Shown here: positions 52,391 to 63,179 of the stretch, piece after piece
Position numbering within the stretch: the first letter of the stretch is position 1
Layout of the letters: every line of letters begins with the position of its first letter
From: Piscinibacter sp. XHJ-5
GTDB lineage: Bacteria > Pseudomonadota > Gammaproteobacteria > Burkholderiales > Burkholderiaceae_C
Length of the DNA: 64,000 bases
Direction: 5' to 3'
NCBI RefSeq assembly: GCF_029855045.1
Contig: NZ_CP123228.1
Span: 1,674,001 to 1,738,000 of the forward strand
Made by a program: the position numbers and the translations under genes
Notes under the pieces: generated by a model
Databases searched by the model: none
Told to the model about the DNA's origin: nothing
Seen by the model: the letters and a program-made list of their open reading frames with translations, nothing else

Positions 52391-52989
52391 AAAGGATCGG
52401 CCTGTACGGCGGGAGCTTCGATCCCGTGCATCGCGCGCACCTGGCGCTCGCCCGCACGGCGCTGGAGCACCTCATGCTCGACGAGCTGCGCTGGATCCCC
52501 GTCGGCGATGCGTGGCAGAAGCCGCGCGAGCTGACGCCGGCTGCGGACCGGGCCGCGATGGTGGCGCTGGCCATCGAGGACGAGCCGCGGTTCGTGCTGG
52601 AGCGCTGCGAGCTCGAACGCCAGGGCCCGAGCTACATGATCGACACCGTGCGCGAGCTGAAGGCGGCACACCCTTCGCCCGCGTTGTGGTTTCTCGTCGT
52701 AGGCCAGGACCAATACGGGCAGCTGCACACCTGGCGCGACTGGCGCGAGCTGGCCGCCGAGGTGTCCTTCGCCGTCGCTGCGCGCGAGGGCGTGGAGCCG
52801 ACACCCGGCGACGCGCTGGCCGATCATCCGCACCATGCGGTGACGCTGCCGCTGCCGCGCATCGACGTGTCGTCGTCGGACGTGCGCCGGCGCGTGGCCG
52901 CGCGCGAGGGCATCACCGACATGGTGCCTCCCCCAGTCGCGAGCTATATTGACCGACACCACCTGTACCGAGGGCATCCCGGGAGCTGA
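52387..52989 (+). CDS. nadD: Nicotinate-nucleotide adenylyltransferase
   Basis: A 200-residue enzyme that adenylates nicotinate mononucleotide in NAD synthesis. The frame begins at TTG 52387, overlapping the hemF stop, and reads [20 protein letters not shown], which contains the nucleotidyltransferase motif [10 protein letters not shown] (HxGH variant with Ala). The second motif, [13 protein letters not shown], corresponds to ISSTx[21 protein letters not shown] is also typical. The next gene begins on the base after the stop. Confidence 0.94.
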   Translation: MKRIGLYGGSFDPVHRAHLALARTALEHLMLDELRWIPVGDAWQKPRELTPAADRAAMVALAIEDEPRFVLERCELERQGPSYMIDTVRELKAAHPSPALWFLVVGQDQYGQLHTWRDWRELAAEVSFAVAAREGVEPTPGDALADHPHHAVTLPLPRIDVSSSDVRRRVAAREGITDMVPPPVASYIDRHHLYRGHPGS

Positions 52990-53559
52990 ATGGACATCCG
53001 CAAACTGCAACGCGCCATCGTCGATGGTCTGGAAGACGTGAAGGGCCAGAACATCGTGGTCTTCAACACCGAGCACCTGTCGCCGCTCTTCGAGCGCGTG
53101 GTCATCGCCTCGGGCACCAGCAACCGGCAGACCAAGGCCCTGGCGTCGAGCGTGCGCGACGCCGTGAAGTCCAGGGGCTTTCCCGTGATGCGCACCGAGG
53201 GCGAGGACAACGGCGAGTGGATCATCGTGGACTGCGGCGCCGCCGTCGTGCATGTGATGCAGCCGGCCATCCGCACCTACTACCACCTCGAGGAGATCTG
53301 GGGCGACAAGCCGGTCAAGCTCAAGCTCGACGACAAGCCGGTCAGCCTGGTCAAGGCATCCAACGACGCCGGGCCCGCCAGGAAGGCCTCCGCGAAGAAG
53401 GCGGCGCCGGCGAAGAAGGCCGCGGCCAAGAAGGTGCCGGCCAAGAAGACAGCGGCGAAAAAGGCGGTGACGCGCACGGTGGGTGTGAAGAGCGCAGCGG
53501 CGAAGAAGGCCGCGCCGGCCAGGAAAGCCCCGGCGAAGAAGACCGCGACGCGCTCGTGA
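52990..53559 (+). CDS. rsfS: Ribosomal silencing factor RsfS with a Lys/Ala-rich C-terminal tail
   Basis: The 189-residue protein has an RsfS (Iojap) core in residues 1-115: [77 protein letters not shown]. RsfS binds uL14 and prevents ribosomal subunit joining in starvation. Family members usually end near residue 110-130. Here a roughly 60-residue tail of PAKK/AAKK repeats (128-189) follows, resembling histone-H1-like or phasin-type basic tails. The frame is intact and the last codons overlap the rlmH start, so the tail is not a frameshift artefact. Confidence 0.94.
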   Translation: MDIRKLQRAIVDGLEDVKGQNIVVFNTEHLSPLFERVVIASGTSNRQTKALASSVRDAVKSRGFPVMRTEGEDNGEWIIVDCGAAVVHVMQPAIRTYYHLEEIWGDKPVKLKLDDKPVSLVKASNDAGPARKASAKKAAPAKKAAAKKVPAKKTAAKKAVTRTVGVKSAAAKKAAPARKAPAKKTATRS

Positions 53560-54023
53560 AGCTGGTGCTGGTCGCCGTTGGACAACGCCAACCAGCCTGG
53601 GCCGACACCGCCTACGACGATTTCGCCAAGCGCTTCCCGCCCGAGCTCAGGCTCGAGCTGAAGGCGGTGAAAACCGAAGCGCGCGGCTCCAGGACCGCCG
53701 AGCAGCTCATGGCCGCCGAAGCGGCTCGCCTCGCGTCCGCCGTGCCGAAAGGGGCGCGTCGCGTCGTGCTCGACGAGCACGGCACGCGCGTCACGACGCT
53801 GCAGCTGGCCGAACGCTTGCAGGCGTGGATGAACGACGGCCGCGACGTCGCGCTCCTGGTGGGCGGACCCGACGGCCTCGACGCGGCGCTGAAGGCCTCG
53901 GCCGACGAGACGCTGCGCCTGTCGGATCTCACGCTGCCGCATGCGTTCGTGCGCGTGCTGCTCGCCGAGGCGCTGTACCGCGCATGGACCGTGATGGTCC
54001 ATCACCCGTACCACCGCGAGTGA
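53556..54023 (+). CDS. rlmH: 23S rRNA (pseudouridine1915-N3)-methyltransferase
   Basis: A 155-residue SPOUT methyltransferase that modifies pseudouridine 1915 in helix 69 of 23S rRNA. It begins at GTG 53556 inside the rsfS stop overlap ([20 protein letters not shown]). SAM-binding knot motifs are [33 protein letters not shown] and the C-terminal [18 protein letters not shown]. The length is exactly that of the family. Coupling to RsfS links two ribosome-related functions. Confidence 0.96.
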   Translation: MKLVLVAVGQRQPAWADTAYDDFAKRFPPELRLELKAVKTEARGSRTAEQLMAAEAARLASAVPKGARRVVLDEHGTRVTTLQLAERLQAWMNDGRDVALLVGGPDGLDAALKASADETLRLSDLTLPHAFVRVLLAEALYRAWTVMVHHPYHRE

Positions 54024-54024
54024 G

Positions 54025-54636
54025 ATGAGCGCTGCCCACGATTTCGTCTATCTCGCCTCGCAGAGCCCGCGCCGGCGCCAGCTGCTGGAGCAGCTGGGCG
54101 TACGGCACGAGCTGCTGCTGCCGGGTCCCGACGAGGACGCCGAAGCGCTGGAGGCCGAGATCCGGGGCGAGGCGCCCGTCGCCTACGTCGAGCGGGTGAC
54201 TCGCGCCAAGCTGTTGGCGGCGCGCCGCAGGCTCGCCGCGCGCGGCCTGCCGCCCGCGCCCATCCTGTGCTCCGACACCACCGTTGCGCTGGGGCGCCGC
54301 CTGCTCGGCAAGCCGGCCGATGCTGCCGATGCACACGCCACGCTGGCCTTGCTGTCGGGCCGCACGCACCGCGTCATCACCGCGGTGGCGGTCGCCTGGG
54401 GCCGGCAGGACGCGCTCGCGATCAACATCTCGCGCGTGCAGTTCGACGCCGTGAGCGAGCGCGACATCGCGCACTATGTCGCCACCGGCGAGCCCTTCGG
54501 CAAGGCCGGTGCCTACGCCATACAGAGTGCCGCGGCCGCGTGGATCCGGCATATCGAGGGCAGCTACTCCGGTATCATGGGTTTGCCCTTGTACGAGACG
54601 GCACAACTGCTGAGACAAGCGCGCGTCAGGTTCTGA
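54025..54636 (+). CDS. maf: Maf-family nucleotide pyrophosphatase
   Basis: A 203-residue house-cleaning NTP pyrophosphatase that removes modified or non-canonical nucleotides. Motifs are [18 protein letters not shown] at the N-terminus, [19 protein letters not shown] with the catalytic Asp, [12 protein letters not shown] and [20 protein letters not shown], the substrate-specificity loop, then [13 protein letters not shown]. The gene starts one base after the rlmH stop and is followed by rng after 18 nt. Confidence 0.94.
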   Translation: MSAAHDFVYLASQSPRRRQLLEQLGVRHELLLPGPDEDAEALEAEIRGEAPVAYVERVTRAKLLAARRRLAARGLPPAPILCSDTTVALGRRLLGKPADAADAHATLALLSGRTHRVITAVAVAWGRQDALAINISRVQFDAVSERDIAHYVATGEPFGKAGAYAIQSAAAAWIRHIEGSYSGIMGLPLYETAQLLRQARVRF

Positions 54637-54654
54637 GCGCGACGACAAACGTCC

Positions 54655-56139
<1,485 letters not shown>

Positions 56140-56149
56140 GGCGCGTGCC

Positions 56150-57256
56150 GTGAAGGTCCTGGACCCGCGCGCCGAGTTCCGGCGCATCCTCGTGATCTGC
56201 ACCCGGCAGATCGGTGACGTGCTGCTGACCACCCCGCTGATCCGCGCCGCCAAGCGGCGCTGGCCCGCTGCGCAGATCGACGTGCTGGGTTTCGCCGGCA
56301 CGCTCGGCATGCTGAAGGGCAACCCCGATGTGCACGAGCTCATCGAGGTGCCCGGCGGCAGCGGATGGATGCAGTCCAAGGCGCTCATCCAGCGCCTGTG
56401 GCGACGCTACGACCTCTCGCTGGTTGCCCAGCACAGCGACCGGGCGCACCTGTACGGCTGGATCGCGGCGCGTGTGCGCAGCGGCCAGGTGCCCGACGAG
56501 GGCCGTGCATGGTGGAAGCGGGCGCTGCTCGACCATGCCGTCGTGCTGCGAGGCAACCAGACTCACGTCGTCATCGACAAGCTGAAGCTGCTTTCACCGT
56601 GGACGCATCCGGCCGAGGCCGAGGTCGTCGCGCCGGCCGGGGCCGAGGTGCCGCCGGGCGTGGCCGAGCAGCTGCGCGCGCCCTACGTCGTGCTGCAGGT
56701 GCCCTCGCTGGTCCGCTACAAGCAGTGGCCGCTGCCGCACTACGCCGAGCTGGCCAGGGGCCTGGCCGGCGACGGCTTCCAGGTCCTGCTGACCGGCGGG
56801 CCGTCCGAAGCCGATCGCAAGGCGGTCGCCGAGGTCGCGCGTCTGGCTGCGCAGGCGCAGATACTGCCGCTCGCCGGCCTGCTCGATTTCGCGCAGCTCA
56901 CCACCTTGCTGCGCGGCGCGTCGCTCTACGTGGGGCCGGACACCTCGGTGACCCACCTCGCCGCCGCCTGCGACGTGCCCGTGGTGGCGCTGTACGGGCC
57001 CATCGACCCTCGCGTCTGGGGGCCGTGGCCCGGCCGCGGGCCGCTGGAGCTGCCGTATCGGCAGCGGGCCTTGTCGCAGCGCAGCGGCAAGGTGATCCTG
57101 CTGCAGGGCACGCCGTCGTGCGTGCCCTGCAATGGCGCGGGGTGCGACCGACACAACGACAGCCGCAGCGAGTGCCTGGAGACGATGGACCCGCAGCGGG
57201 TGCTCGCCGAAGCACGAGCGGCCCTGGGACAGGGCGCGCACCCGCCAGCCCGCTGA
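56150..57256 (+). CDS. Glycosyltransferase family 9 (heptosyltransferase-like)
   Basis: A 368-residue cytoplasmic glycosyltransferase starting at GTG 56150, 10 nt after rng. The N-terminal Rossmann domain reads RRILVICTRQIGDVLLTTPL, as in ADP-heptose:LPS transferases. The C-terminal donor-binding domain has VLLTGGPSEADRK and YVGPDTSVTHLAAACDVPVV followed by ALYGPIDPRVWGPW. A Cys-rich tail (PSCVPCNGAGCDRH) is typical of the family. It probably adds heptose to the LPS inner core, although the exact acceptor cannot be told. The stop codon lies in a palindrome shared with the convergent GT2 gene. Confidence 0.88.
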   Translation: MKVLDPRAEFRRILVICTRQIGDVLLTTPLIRAAKRRWPAAQIDVLGFAGTLGMLKGNPDVHELIEVPGGSGWMQSKALIQRLWRRYDLSLVAQHSDRAHLYGWIAARVRSGQVPDEGRAWWKRALLDHAVVLRGNQTHVVIDKLKLLSPWTHPAEAEVVAPAGAEVPPGVAEQLRAPYVVLQVPSLVRYKQWPLPHYAELARGLAGDGFQVLLTGGPSEADRKAVAEVARLAAQAQILPLAGLLDFAQLTTLLRGASLYVGPDTSVTHLAAACDVPVVALYGPIDPRVWGPWPGRGPLELPYRQRALSQRSGKVILLQGTPSCVPCNGAGCDRHNDSRSECLETMDPQRVLAEARAALGQGAHPPAR

Positions 57257-57266
57257 CTGTCAGCGG
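57250..57266. terminator. Palindrome joining the stop codons of convergent genes
   Basis: CCGCTGA-CTG-TCAGCGG is a perfect 7-bp palindrome with a 3-nt loop. Its left arm ends in the TGA of the GT9 gene (57254-57256) and its right arm begins with the complement of the TGA of the minus-strand GT2 gene (57260-57262). There is no T-run on either side; termination is inference. Confidence 0.45.
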
Positions 57267-58249
57267 CCTTCGCCGTGTCGCATCGTCCTCGATGCGGCCT
57301 GCATCGCCCGGATGCGGGCAGCCACCGCCGGCATGCCCAGCGAGGCGAACTTGCGCAGCCGCCAGCCGAGCGCCACGTCGCGATGGCGGCGCGTGGCGCG
57401 CCAGCGACCGGTGAGATCGGGTGCCGCCAGCAGCGCCTGCAGGAAGAGTTCGCGCCCGTATTCGCGCCGGATGGCGTTCTCGACCAGTGCTTCCTCGCCC
57501 ACGCTTCGCGCGTCCGCCAGCCACTGCTCATGCAGCGCGACGTGCGTGGCATTGGAGCGCCGCATGCGGGCAACGAAGTGCTCGGCCGTGAAGGCGCGCA
57601 TGCGGTCGGACACGCCGCCCTGGCGATAGCGAACGAGCGGCACCGGCAGTGTGGCGGCCCCGCCGCCGCACAACGCGCGCAGCAAGTTGACCTGGTCCTC
57701 GTGCGCGACCTTGGGACCCAATGGCCCGAAGCGCTGGAAGGTGCGGCGCGTGAACGCGTGGGCCGCGCCGACGATGTAGGGCCGATGCTGCGCCCAGTCC
57801 TGGAGCGAGCGCCACTGCGCCAGATCGTCCACCTCGACGATGCCGACATCGCGGCCTTCGTGGTCCATGTCGATCAGGTGACTCGCGATGAGGTCGAGCC
57901 GCTGCTGCGAAGCATCCCAGGCCGCGGCGACACGCGCCACCCGATCGGGCAGCGACAGGTCGTCGCCCGCCATCATCACGATGAGCTCGCCGCGGGCCGC
58001 GCGCACCACTTCGTTGAAGTGGGCCCCGATGCCGAGGTTGGCGGGATTTCGGCGCACGACGACCTCGTGCGGTCCCGCGTACCCGGTCGCCAGCGAGCGC
58101 ATCTGCTCGTGCGTGCTGTCCGGCGATGCGTCGTCCGACAGCAGGATCTCGATGGGCTCGCCGGTCTGCGCGAGTGCGCTCTTCACGGCGTCGTCGATGA
58201 AGGCCGCCTGCCGATAGGCCAGCACCGCCAGCGTGATTCGCGGCGTCAT
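57260..58249 (-). CDS. Glycosyltransferase family 2 protein
   Basis: A 329-residue GT-A glycosyltransferase starting [20 protein letters not shown]. The nucleotide-sugar site has [16 protein letters not shown] and the D-x-D-like [29 protein letters not shown] carries the catalytic-base region. There are no membrane segments. Its ATG overlaps the TGA of the upstream aminotransferase by 4 nt, so it is translated as part of the glycan operon. Donor and acceptor are unknown; transfer of the 3-amino sugar made by its neighbours is one possibility. Confidence 0.88.
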   Translation of the reverse strand: MTPRITLAVLAYRQAAFIDDAVKSALAQTGEPIEILLSDDASPDSTHEQMRSLATGYAGPHEVVVRRNPANLGIGAHFNEVVRAARGELIVMMAGDDLSLPDRVARVAAAWDASQQRLDLIASHLIDMDHEGRDVGIVEVDDLAQWRSLQDWAQHRPYIVGAAHAFTRRTFQRFGPLGPKVAHEDQVNLLRALCGGGAATLPVPLVRYRQGGVSDRMRAFTAEHFVARMRRSNATHVALHEQWLADARSVGEEALVENAIRREYGRELFLQALLAAPDLTGRWRATRRHRDVALGWRLRKFASLGMPAVAARIRAMQAASRTMRHGEGR

Positions 58250-59358
58250 GCCGACCCGCTCCGGCGGGGGCCCACGATCTCGGCCAGCGCGGCGATGACA
58301 GCGTCGATCTCCGCCGGCGTGTGCACGGGGCTGATGGGCAGGCTCAGCACGCGCCCGGCCAGCGCCTCGCTCACCGGCAGCGCCGGCCATGGCCGCTCGG
58401 CGAAGGCCTGCTGGCGGTGGCAGGCGGCGGGATAGTGGATCAGCGTTGCAATGCCGCGTGCCGCAAGCTCCCGCTGCACGCGTTCGCGCTCGTCGACACG
58501 CACGACGAAGAGGTGCCACACCGGCTCGCAATGCTCCGCGGTGGCGGGAAGCTCCACCGCGACGTCTTCCAGCCCGCGCAGATAGCGCGCGGCGAGCTGC
58601 GCGCGAACCGCGTTCTCGGCATCCAGCGCAGGCAGCTTCACGCGCAGCATCGCCGACTGCAGCTCGTCCAGGCGCGAGTTGACGCCGATGAATTCGTGCA
58701 CGTACTTCTTGCGCGAGCCGTAGTTGCGCAGCGCACGCAGGCGCGAGGCGAGCTCGTCGTCGTCGGTGGTGATGGCGCCGCCGTCGCCCAGTGCGCCGAG
58801 ATTCTTTCCCGGGTAGAAACTGAACCCCGCGGCCACGCCGAGCGCGCCGGCGCGCGCCCCGCGATAGCGGGCGCCGTGCGCCTGCGCGGCATCCTCGACG
58901 ACGTAGAGGCCGTGCTGCCGCGCGAACGTGGCGATCGGCTCCATCTCCGCGGTCTGGCCGTACAGGTGCACCGGCATCACGGCGCGCGTGCGAGGGGTGA
59001 GTGCGGCGGCGAGGCGGGCAGGGTCGAGGTTGCCGGTGTCGGGTCGTGGATCGACGGGCACCGGTTGCGCGCCCACCTGGCACACCGCCAGCCAGGTGGC
59101 GATGAAGGTGTTGGCCGGGACGATGACCTCGTCGCCGGCGCCTATGCCCAGGGCCCGCAGGATGAGCACCAGCGCGTCGAGGCCATTGGCCACGCCGATG
59201 CAGTGGCGCGTGCCGCAGTAGCGGGCGAAATCGGCTTCGAATGCGGCGGTCTCCTCGCCGAGGATGTACCAGCCCGAGCGCAGCACGCGCTGCTGTGCGG
59301 CCTGGAGAGCGGCTTCGTGCGGCGCATTCACGCGCCGCAGGTTGAGGAATTCGATCAT
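58246..59358 (-). CDS. DegT/DnrJ/EryC1/StrS sugar aminotransferase (FdtB/QdtB-like)
   Basis: A 370-residue PLP enzyme starting [20 protein letters not shown]. Hallmarks are [62 protein letters not shown] and the PLP lysine in [18 protein letters not shown]. The segment [20 protein letters not shown] is typical. The neighbouring 3,4-ketoisomerase and acyltransferase suggest it aminates dTDP-3-oxo-6-deoxyhexose (as FdtB or QdtB do) to make a 3-amino sugar. Overlaps of 4 nt with both neighbours show tight coupling. Confidence 0.9.
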   Translation of the reverse strand: MIEFLNLRRVNAPHEAALQAAQQRVLRSGWYILGEETAAFEADFARYCGTRHCIGVANGLDALVLILRALGIGAGDEVIVPANTFIATWLAVCQVGAQPVPVDPRPDTGNLDPARLAAALTPRTRAVMPVHLYGQTAEMEPIATFARQHGLYVVEDAAQAHGARYRGARAGALGVAAGFSFYPGKNLGALGDGGAITTDDDELASRLRALRNYGSRKKYVHEFIGVNSRLDELQSAMLRVKLPALDAENAVRAQLAARYLRGLEDVAVELPATAEHCEPVWHLFVVRVDERERVQRELAARGIATLIHYPAACHRQQAFAERPWPALPVSEALAGRVLSLPISPVHTPAEIDAVIAALAEIVGPRRSGSA

Positions 59359-60848
59359 GGTCGGCGAAGTCCGAGCTTGGTGGGGAGCTTGCGCAGCGAG
59401 TTCTTCCATCGGGCCACGCGACGCTCCATCCTGCGCGGCGGGTCCAGCACCTGCTGCAGCGAGAGGCGCTGCTCGAAGCGTGCGATCGCCGCCTCGGCGC
59501 GCGCCAGCTCGCTTGCCGTCCAGCTCGCCCGGTGTTCATCGAGCTTGCGCCGCAGGCTTGCCATGGCCGACACCGCGCCGTCGATCTCCTTGCGCACGAC
59601 CTCGTGCGCGAAGCCGTATTCCTGCAGCAGCTGCGCGAGCCGCAGCTGCGTGTACGGCCAGTCGAAGCGGCCGGCGTCGAAGCGCCGCGTCACCGCATCG
59701 GGATTGTCCTGACGGTACAGGAAGCGACCACCGCTGAAGGCCACCTGTCTGCATTCGAGGAAGAAGCGGCGCACGGAATACTCGTCGCTGTTGAGGCTGA
59801 AATCCTCGAAGCCCAGCCGGCGTACCAGGCCGGCGTTCCACAGCGCGTTGCCGGGAATGGACCAGCTCAGCGATTGCAGGCACGCCTCGCGCCCCGAGAC
59901 GATCGCATCGGCATCGCCCGCCAGGCCCACCAGCGAGCGGTTCTTCGCGGGGGCGTCCTCGTGGTGCAGCACGACCTCCGGAATCACCGCATCGGCGCCG
60001 GTCTCCTGCGCACGGGCATGCATGCGGGCCAGCCAGTCGGACGAGAACGAATCGTCCTGCGAGGAATAGACGAAGTAACCGCCCGTCATCAGGCCCAGCG
60101 CGTGGTTGAGCGCCCGCGGTGCCGATCCCAGGTTGACCGGCGTGGTGACGACGCGAATGCGTGGATCGCGTGCCGCATACCGCGCCAGTATCTGCGCGCT
60201 GCCATCGGTGGAGGCATCGTCGATGCAAAGCACCTCGAAGTCGGCATGGGTCTGCGCCAGCACCGAATCGAGGGTCTGCGCCAGATGCTTCTCTCCGTTG
60301 TGGACCGGAATGAAGACGCTGATGCGGGCAGCGGCGCCGGGTTGGGCGGCCGGGCTGTCGGGCGCCGCCACTTTCTGCATCACGGTGATGAGGTGCGGCC
60401 CGCGCCACTCCTGATGGCGAAGCCTGAAGGCGCCCTTGAACCCGTAGATCGACCCCCAGCGGACCTGGTCGTCGAAGTAGAACGGGAAGGTCTCTTCGGT
60501 GATGATGTTGACGTGCGTCGGGTCGCGAAAGGCCACGCCGTGCGGATACGCCGGGGTGTGCGAGAGGAACAGCCCGCCCGGCTTGAGCACGCGGTGGATC
60601 TCGTTCATCACCTCGATGAAGGCGTGCCGCCGCTGGGGCGCGTAGATGATCCGCGGCACGTGCTCGATGAAGTCGTAGGCGGTGAGGTAGTCGAAGCTCT
60701 CGTCACCGAACGGGATCGGCTCGATGACGAGGTCGGCGCTCTTGATGTTGCCCGCCAGGTTGTCGCGCACGTCGACGCCGAAAAGCTCGTCGGCGTGGAA
60801 GGGGTTGCGCGGAATGTCGCCGCAGCCGAGGTCCAGCGTCCTGCTCAT
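59355..60848 (-). CDS. SAM methyltransferase fused to a family 2 glycosyltransferase
   Basis: The 497-residue protein has two parts. Residues 1-160 are a class I methyltransferase: SAM loop [13 protein letters not shown], then [30 protein letters not shown] and [21 protein letters not shown] short linker leads to a GT2 domain from about residue 175: [32 protein letters not shown] and [14 protein letters not shown] (D-x-D-like). The C-terminal 100 residues are basic and helical. Combined methyl and sugar transfer suggests a modified glycan or chain cap (inference). It overlaps fdtA-like and aminotransferase genes by 4 nt each. Confidence 0.85.
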   Translation of the reverse strand: MSRTLDLGCGDIPRNPFHADELFGVDVRDNLAGNIKSADLVIEPIPFGDESFDYLTAYDFIEHVPRIIYAPQRRHAFIEVMNEIHRVLKPGGLFLSHTPAYPHGVAFRDPTHVNIITEETFPFYFDDQVRWGSIYGFKGAFRLRHQEWRGPHLITVMQKVAAPDSPAAQPGAAARISVFIPVHNGEKHLAQTLDSVLAQTHADFEVLCIDDASTDGSAQILARYAARDPRIRVVTTPVNLGSAPRALNHALGLMTGGYFVYSSQDDSFSSDWLARMHARAQETGADAVIPEVVLHHEDAPAKNRSLVGLAGDADAIVSGREACLQSLSWSIPGNALWNAGLVRRLGFEDFSLNSDEYSVRRFFLECRQVAFSGGRFLYRQDNPDAVTRRFDAGRFDWPYTQLRLAQLLQEYGFAHEVVRKEIDGAVSAMASLRRKLDEHRASWTASELARAEAAIARFEQRLSLQQVLDPPRRMERRVARWKNSLRKLPTKLGLRRP

Positions 60849-61264
60849 GCGTGGGGACGCGCGAGCGCCAGCTGGTACTCGCCGTAGTCACGGTAGTAGT
60901 CGGCCTCGTCGTAGACGTTGGAGGCCAGCACCATGCAGACCGAGCCCGAGGAGAAGTTGTCCAGCTCGCGCCAGATCATGGGGCACACGTACAGCCCGTG
61001 ATACGAGCGGTTGAGATGAAAGCGCTGCTTGCCGCCGCGGCCATCGTCGAGGACGACGTCGAAGCTGCCCGACATGGCGACGATGAGCTGGTGCAGCGCC
61101 TTGTGGGCGTGGCCCCCGCGCTCGGAGCCGCCGGGCACGTCGTACAAGTAGTACACGCGGGCGATGTCGAACGGCACGTGCCGCCGGCCTTCGATGAAGG
61201 TCAGGTTGCCGCGTGGATCAGCGATCTTCGGCAGGTCGACGATTCGGCATTCGGCCAGGCTCAT
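60845..61264 (-). CDS. dTDP-4-oxo-6-deoxyhexose 3,4-ketoisomerase (FdtA/WxcM-like cupin)
   Basis: A 139-residue single-domain cupin starting MSLAECRIVDLPKIADPRGN. The conserved core is RVYYLYDVPGGSERGGHAHK, with the His pair of sugar 3,4-ketoisomerases, then IVAMSGSFDVVLDDGRGGKQ and LYVCPMIWRELDNFSSGSV. The enzyme isomerises dTDP-4-oxo-6-deoxyglucose to its 3-oxo isomer, the substrate for a 3-aminotransferase. Fuc3NAc (FdtA) and Qui3NAc (QdtA) pathways cannot be separated by eye. Overlaps of 4 nt with both flanking genes. Confidence 0.9.
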   Translation of the reverse strand: MSLAECRIVDLPKIADPRGNLTFIEGRRHVPFDIARVYYLYDVPGGSERGGHAHKALHQLIVAMSGSFDVVLDDGRGGKQRFHLNRSYHGLYVCPMIWRELDNFSSGSVCMVLASNVYDEADYYRDYGEYQLALARPHA

Positions 61265-61737
61265 GGCTGCGCCTCTCCGATGATGCGCGCCGGGTTGCCG
61301 ACGACGGTGGCGCCGTCCGGCACGTCGCGGGTCACCACCGCTCCGGCTCCGACGGTGGCGCCCGCACCGATGCGCAGCCCGGGCAGGAGCACGGCGCCGG
61401 CGCCTATCGATGCGTCGCGGGCCACGACGGTGCGCTCCAGCCTGAACCCGCGGTTGCCGCTGCGCGGATGACGGTCGTTGGTGAAGCTGACGTTGGGTCC
61501 GACCATGACGCCGTCCTCCAGCGTGATCCCGTTCCAGACCTGCACGCCGCTCTTGATGGTGACGCGGTCGCCGATGGATACCTCGCTCTCGATGAAGCAA
61601 TGCGAGCAGATGTTGCACTCGCGCCCGATCCGGGCGCCGGGCAGCACGACGACGTACTGCCATATGCGCGTGCCGGCGCCGATCTCGGTGGTTTGTACGT
61701 CGGACAGCGGATGCACGGAGTAGGGGATGTCGGTCAT
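61261..61737 (-). CDS. Left-handed beta-helix sugar N-acyltransferase (FdtC/QdtC-like)
   Basis: A 158-residue hexapeptide-repeat protein starting MTDIPYSVHPLSDVQTTEIG. Repeats of the I/V-G-x-G type run through GTRIWQYVVVLPGARIGREC, NICSHCFIESEVSIGDRVTI and ASIGAGAVLLPGLRIGAGAT, ending GDNPARII-like (VVGNPARIIGEAQ). The NDRHPRSG segment carries a probable catalytic His. It should acetylate the 3-amino sugar from the adjacent ketoisomerase and aminotransferase. Its stop overlaps the ketoisomerase start by 4 nt. Confidence 0.9.
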   Translation of the reverse strand: MTDIPYSVHPLSDVQTTEIGAGTRIWQYVVVLPGARIGRECNICSHCFIESEVSIGDRVTIKSGVQVWNGITLEDGVMVGPNVSFTNDRHPRSGNRGFRLERTVVARDASIGAGAVLLPGLRIGAGATVGAGAVVTRDVPDGATVVGNPARIIGEAQP

Positions 61738-61744
61738 GGGCAGC

Positions 61745-62563
61745 TCACAGGTACAGCGCGTCGGTCCACTGGCCATTCTTGCGCAGCATGTGCATCGCAT
61801 AGCCGTGCGCCGCGCGCTCCTGCGCGACCCACTCGCGCGCCTGCCGCTTGCGCTCCGACTTGAAGCGCTTGCGCGCCAGCCAGCCCATGCCGACCTTGCT
61901 GTAGAAGTGCGCGCGATCGCCGAGGTCGTCCTGGCCGCTTTCGAGCTTCATGGCCTTCTGCGTGATCGAGCCGAAGTGGTGCAGCACCACATCGCCGACG
62001 GTGCCCACCGGCACATCGTGGCGCAGGCAGCGGATCAGGTACTCCACGTCCTCGCGCCCGCCGAGCTGGCGGTCGGTATCGGGAAAGCCGATCGCTTCGA
62101 ACACTCGGCGGCGCACCGCGAAGCAGACGCCGTGGAACCAGCCGCGGCGCAAGCTCCCGCGCATCGCCTCGCGGAACTTCTGCGCATGCTGGACGAAGTC
62201 GTAGTCGAGCGGCCCCTCGATCAGCGCCGGGCTCACGACGTCCAGGCCGTGCCGGTCGGCGGCGGCGAACAGATCGTCCATCGCATTCGGGCACACGACG
62301 ACGTCGTTGTTCAGCAGCACCACCCAGTCGCTCTCGTCGTGCAGTGCGCCCTGGGCCCATGCGCCGCCGCATCCCAGGTTGACGCGGTTGCGGATGGCGG
62401 GGATCTCGGGCCGCGAAGCGAGCCAGCGCGGTGTTTCGTCGGAGCTGCCGTTGTCGATGACGAGCAGCGCCGAGGCCGGCGTGCCCGATGCCAGCAGGCT
62501 GTCGACGCACTGCTGCGTGTACCGCAGCTGGTTGAGCACGGGGATGACGACGCGGTAGTTCAT
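61745..62563 (-). CDS. Glycosyltransferase family 2 protein
   Basis: A 272-residue GT2 enzyme read from ATG 62563 (MNYRVVIPVLNQLRYTQQCV); a TTG five codons upstream is possible. Motifs are LLVIDNGSSDETPRWL, NLGCGGAWAQGAL, DWVVLLNNDVVV (D-x-D-like NND) and LGGREDVEYLIRCLRHD. The C-terminal region is strongly basic (RKRFKSERKRQAREW), as in rhamnosyltransferase-like GT2 enzymes that bind anionic membranes. It precedes the 3-amino-sugar genes by 7 nt. Confidence 0.87.
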   Translation of the reverse strand: MNYRVVIPVLNQLRYTQQCVDSLLASGTPASALLVIDNGSSDETPRWLASRPEIPAIRNRVNLGCGGAWAQGALHDESDWVVLLNNDVVVCPNAMDDLFAAADRHGLDVVSPALIEGPLDYDFVQHAQKFREAMRGSLRRGWFHGVCFAVRRRVFEAIGFPDTDRQLGGREDVEYLIRCLRHDVPVGTVGDVVLHHFGSITQKAMKLESGQDDLGDRAHFYSKVGMGWLARKRFKSERKRQAREWVAQERAAHGYAMHMLRKNGQWTDALYL

Positions 62564-62574
62564 GCCTTCGCGTC

Positions 62575-63159
62575 TCAACGGGCCGCCTTGGGCACGCGCC
62601 CGAGCAGGTAGAACTCGTCGTTGGGCCGCAGCGAGACCAGGTTGGCCATGCGGTTGGACAAGCCGAACAGCGCCGTGATCGCGCCGATGTCCCAGATGTC
62701 CTCGTCGGTGAACCCGTGGGCGTGCAGCGCCGCGTAATCGGACTCGCCGACGTTCTGCGCATCGCTGCAGACCTTGAGCGCGAAGGCGAGCATCGCCTTC
62801 TGGCGTGGCGTGATGTCGGCCTTCATCGGGTTGGTCGCGAGCTGGTCGGCGATCAGCGGGCTCTTCTCGTAGATGCGAAGGATGGCCCCGTGCGCGACAA
62901 CGCAGTACAGGCAGCGGTTGGCTCCGCTGGTGGCCACGATGATCATTTCCTTCTCGCCCTTGGACAGGCCCGATTCGCGCAGCAGCAGCGCATCGTGGTA
63001 GGCGAAGAAGGCGCGGAACTCGTCCGGCCGGTGAGCCAGTGCCAAAAAGATGTTCGGCACGAATCCGGCCTTCTCCTGCACGGCGAGGATGCGCTCGCGC
63101 AGGTCGTCGGGCAGCGCTTCGAGCGTCGGTACGGGGAATCGGCTGATCGGGTGCGGCAT
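62575..63159 (-). CDS. AhpD-like alkylhydroperoxidase / carboxymuconolactone-decarboxylase-family protein
   Basis: A 194-residue protein starting MPHPISRFPVPTLEALPDDL. The AhpD-type redox centre is ANRCLYCVVAHGAI, with Cys83, Cys86 and His90, preceded by GEKEMIIVATSG. The C-terminal half is typical of the peroxidase-related subgroup (DIWDIGAITALFGLSNRMAN). Such proteins reduce peroxides using a thiol donor. Its place between msbA and the glycosyltransferase genes is unusual for a redox enzyme, and it may simply share the transcript. Confidence 0.88.
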   Translation of the reverse strand: MPHPISRFPVPTLEALPDDLRERILAVQEKAGFVPNIFLALAHRPDEFRAFFAYHDALLLRESGLSKGEKEMIIVATSGANRCLYCVVAHGAILRIYEKSPLIADQLATNPMKADITPRQKAMLAFALKVCSDAQNVGESDYAALHAHGFTDEDIWDIGAITALFGLSNRMANLVSLRPNDEFYLLGRVPKAAR

Positions 63160-63179
63160 GGCATCGGCCTTTCGGTGTG

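Noticed and set aside
52990..53559. RsfS tail as a frameshift or misassembly
   Set aside because: The frame is continuous, codon use is normal, the repeats are regular, and the stop overlaps the correct rlmH start.
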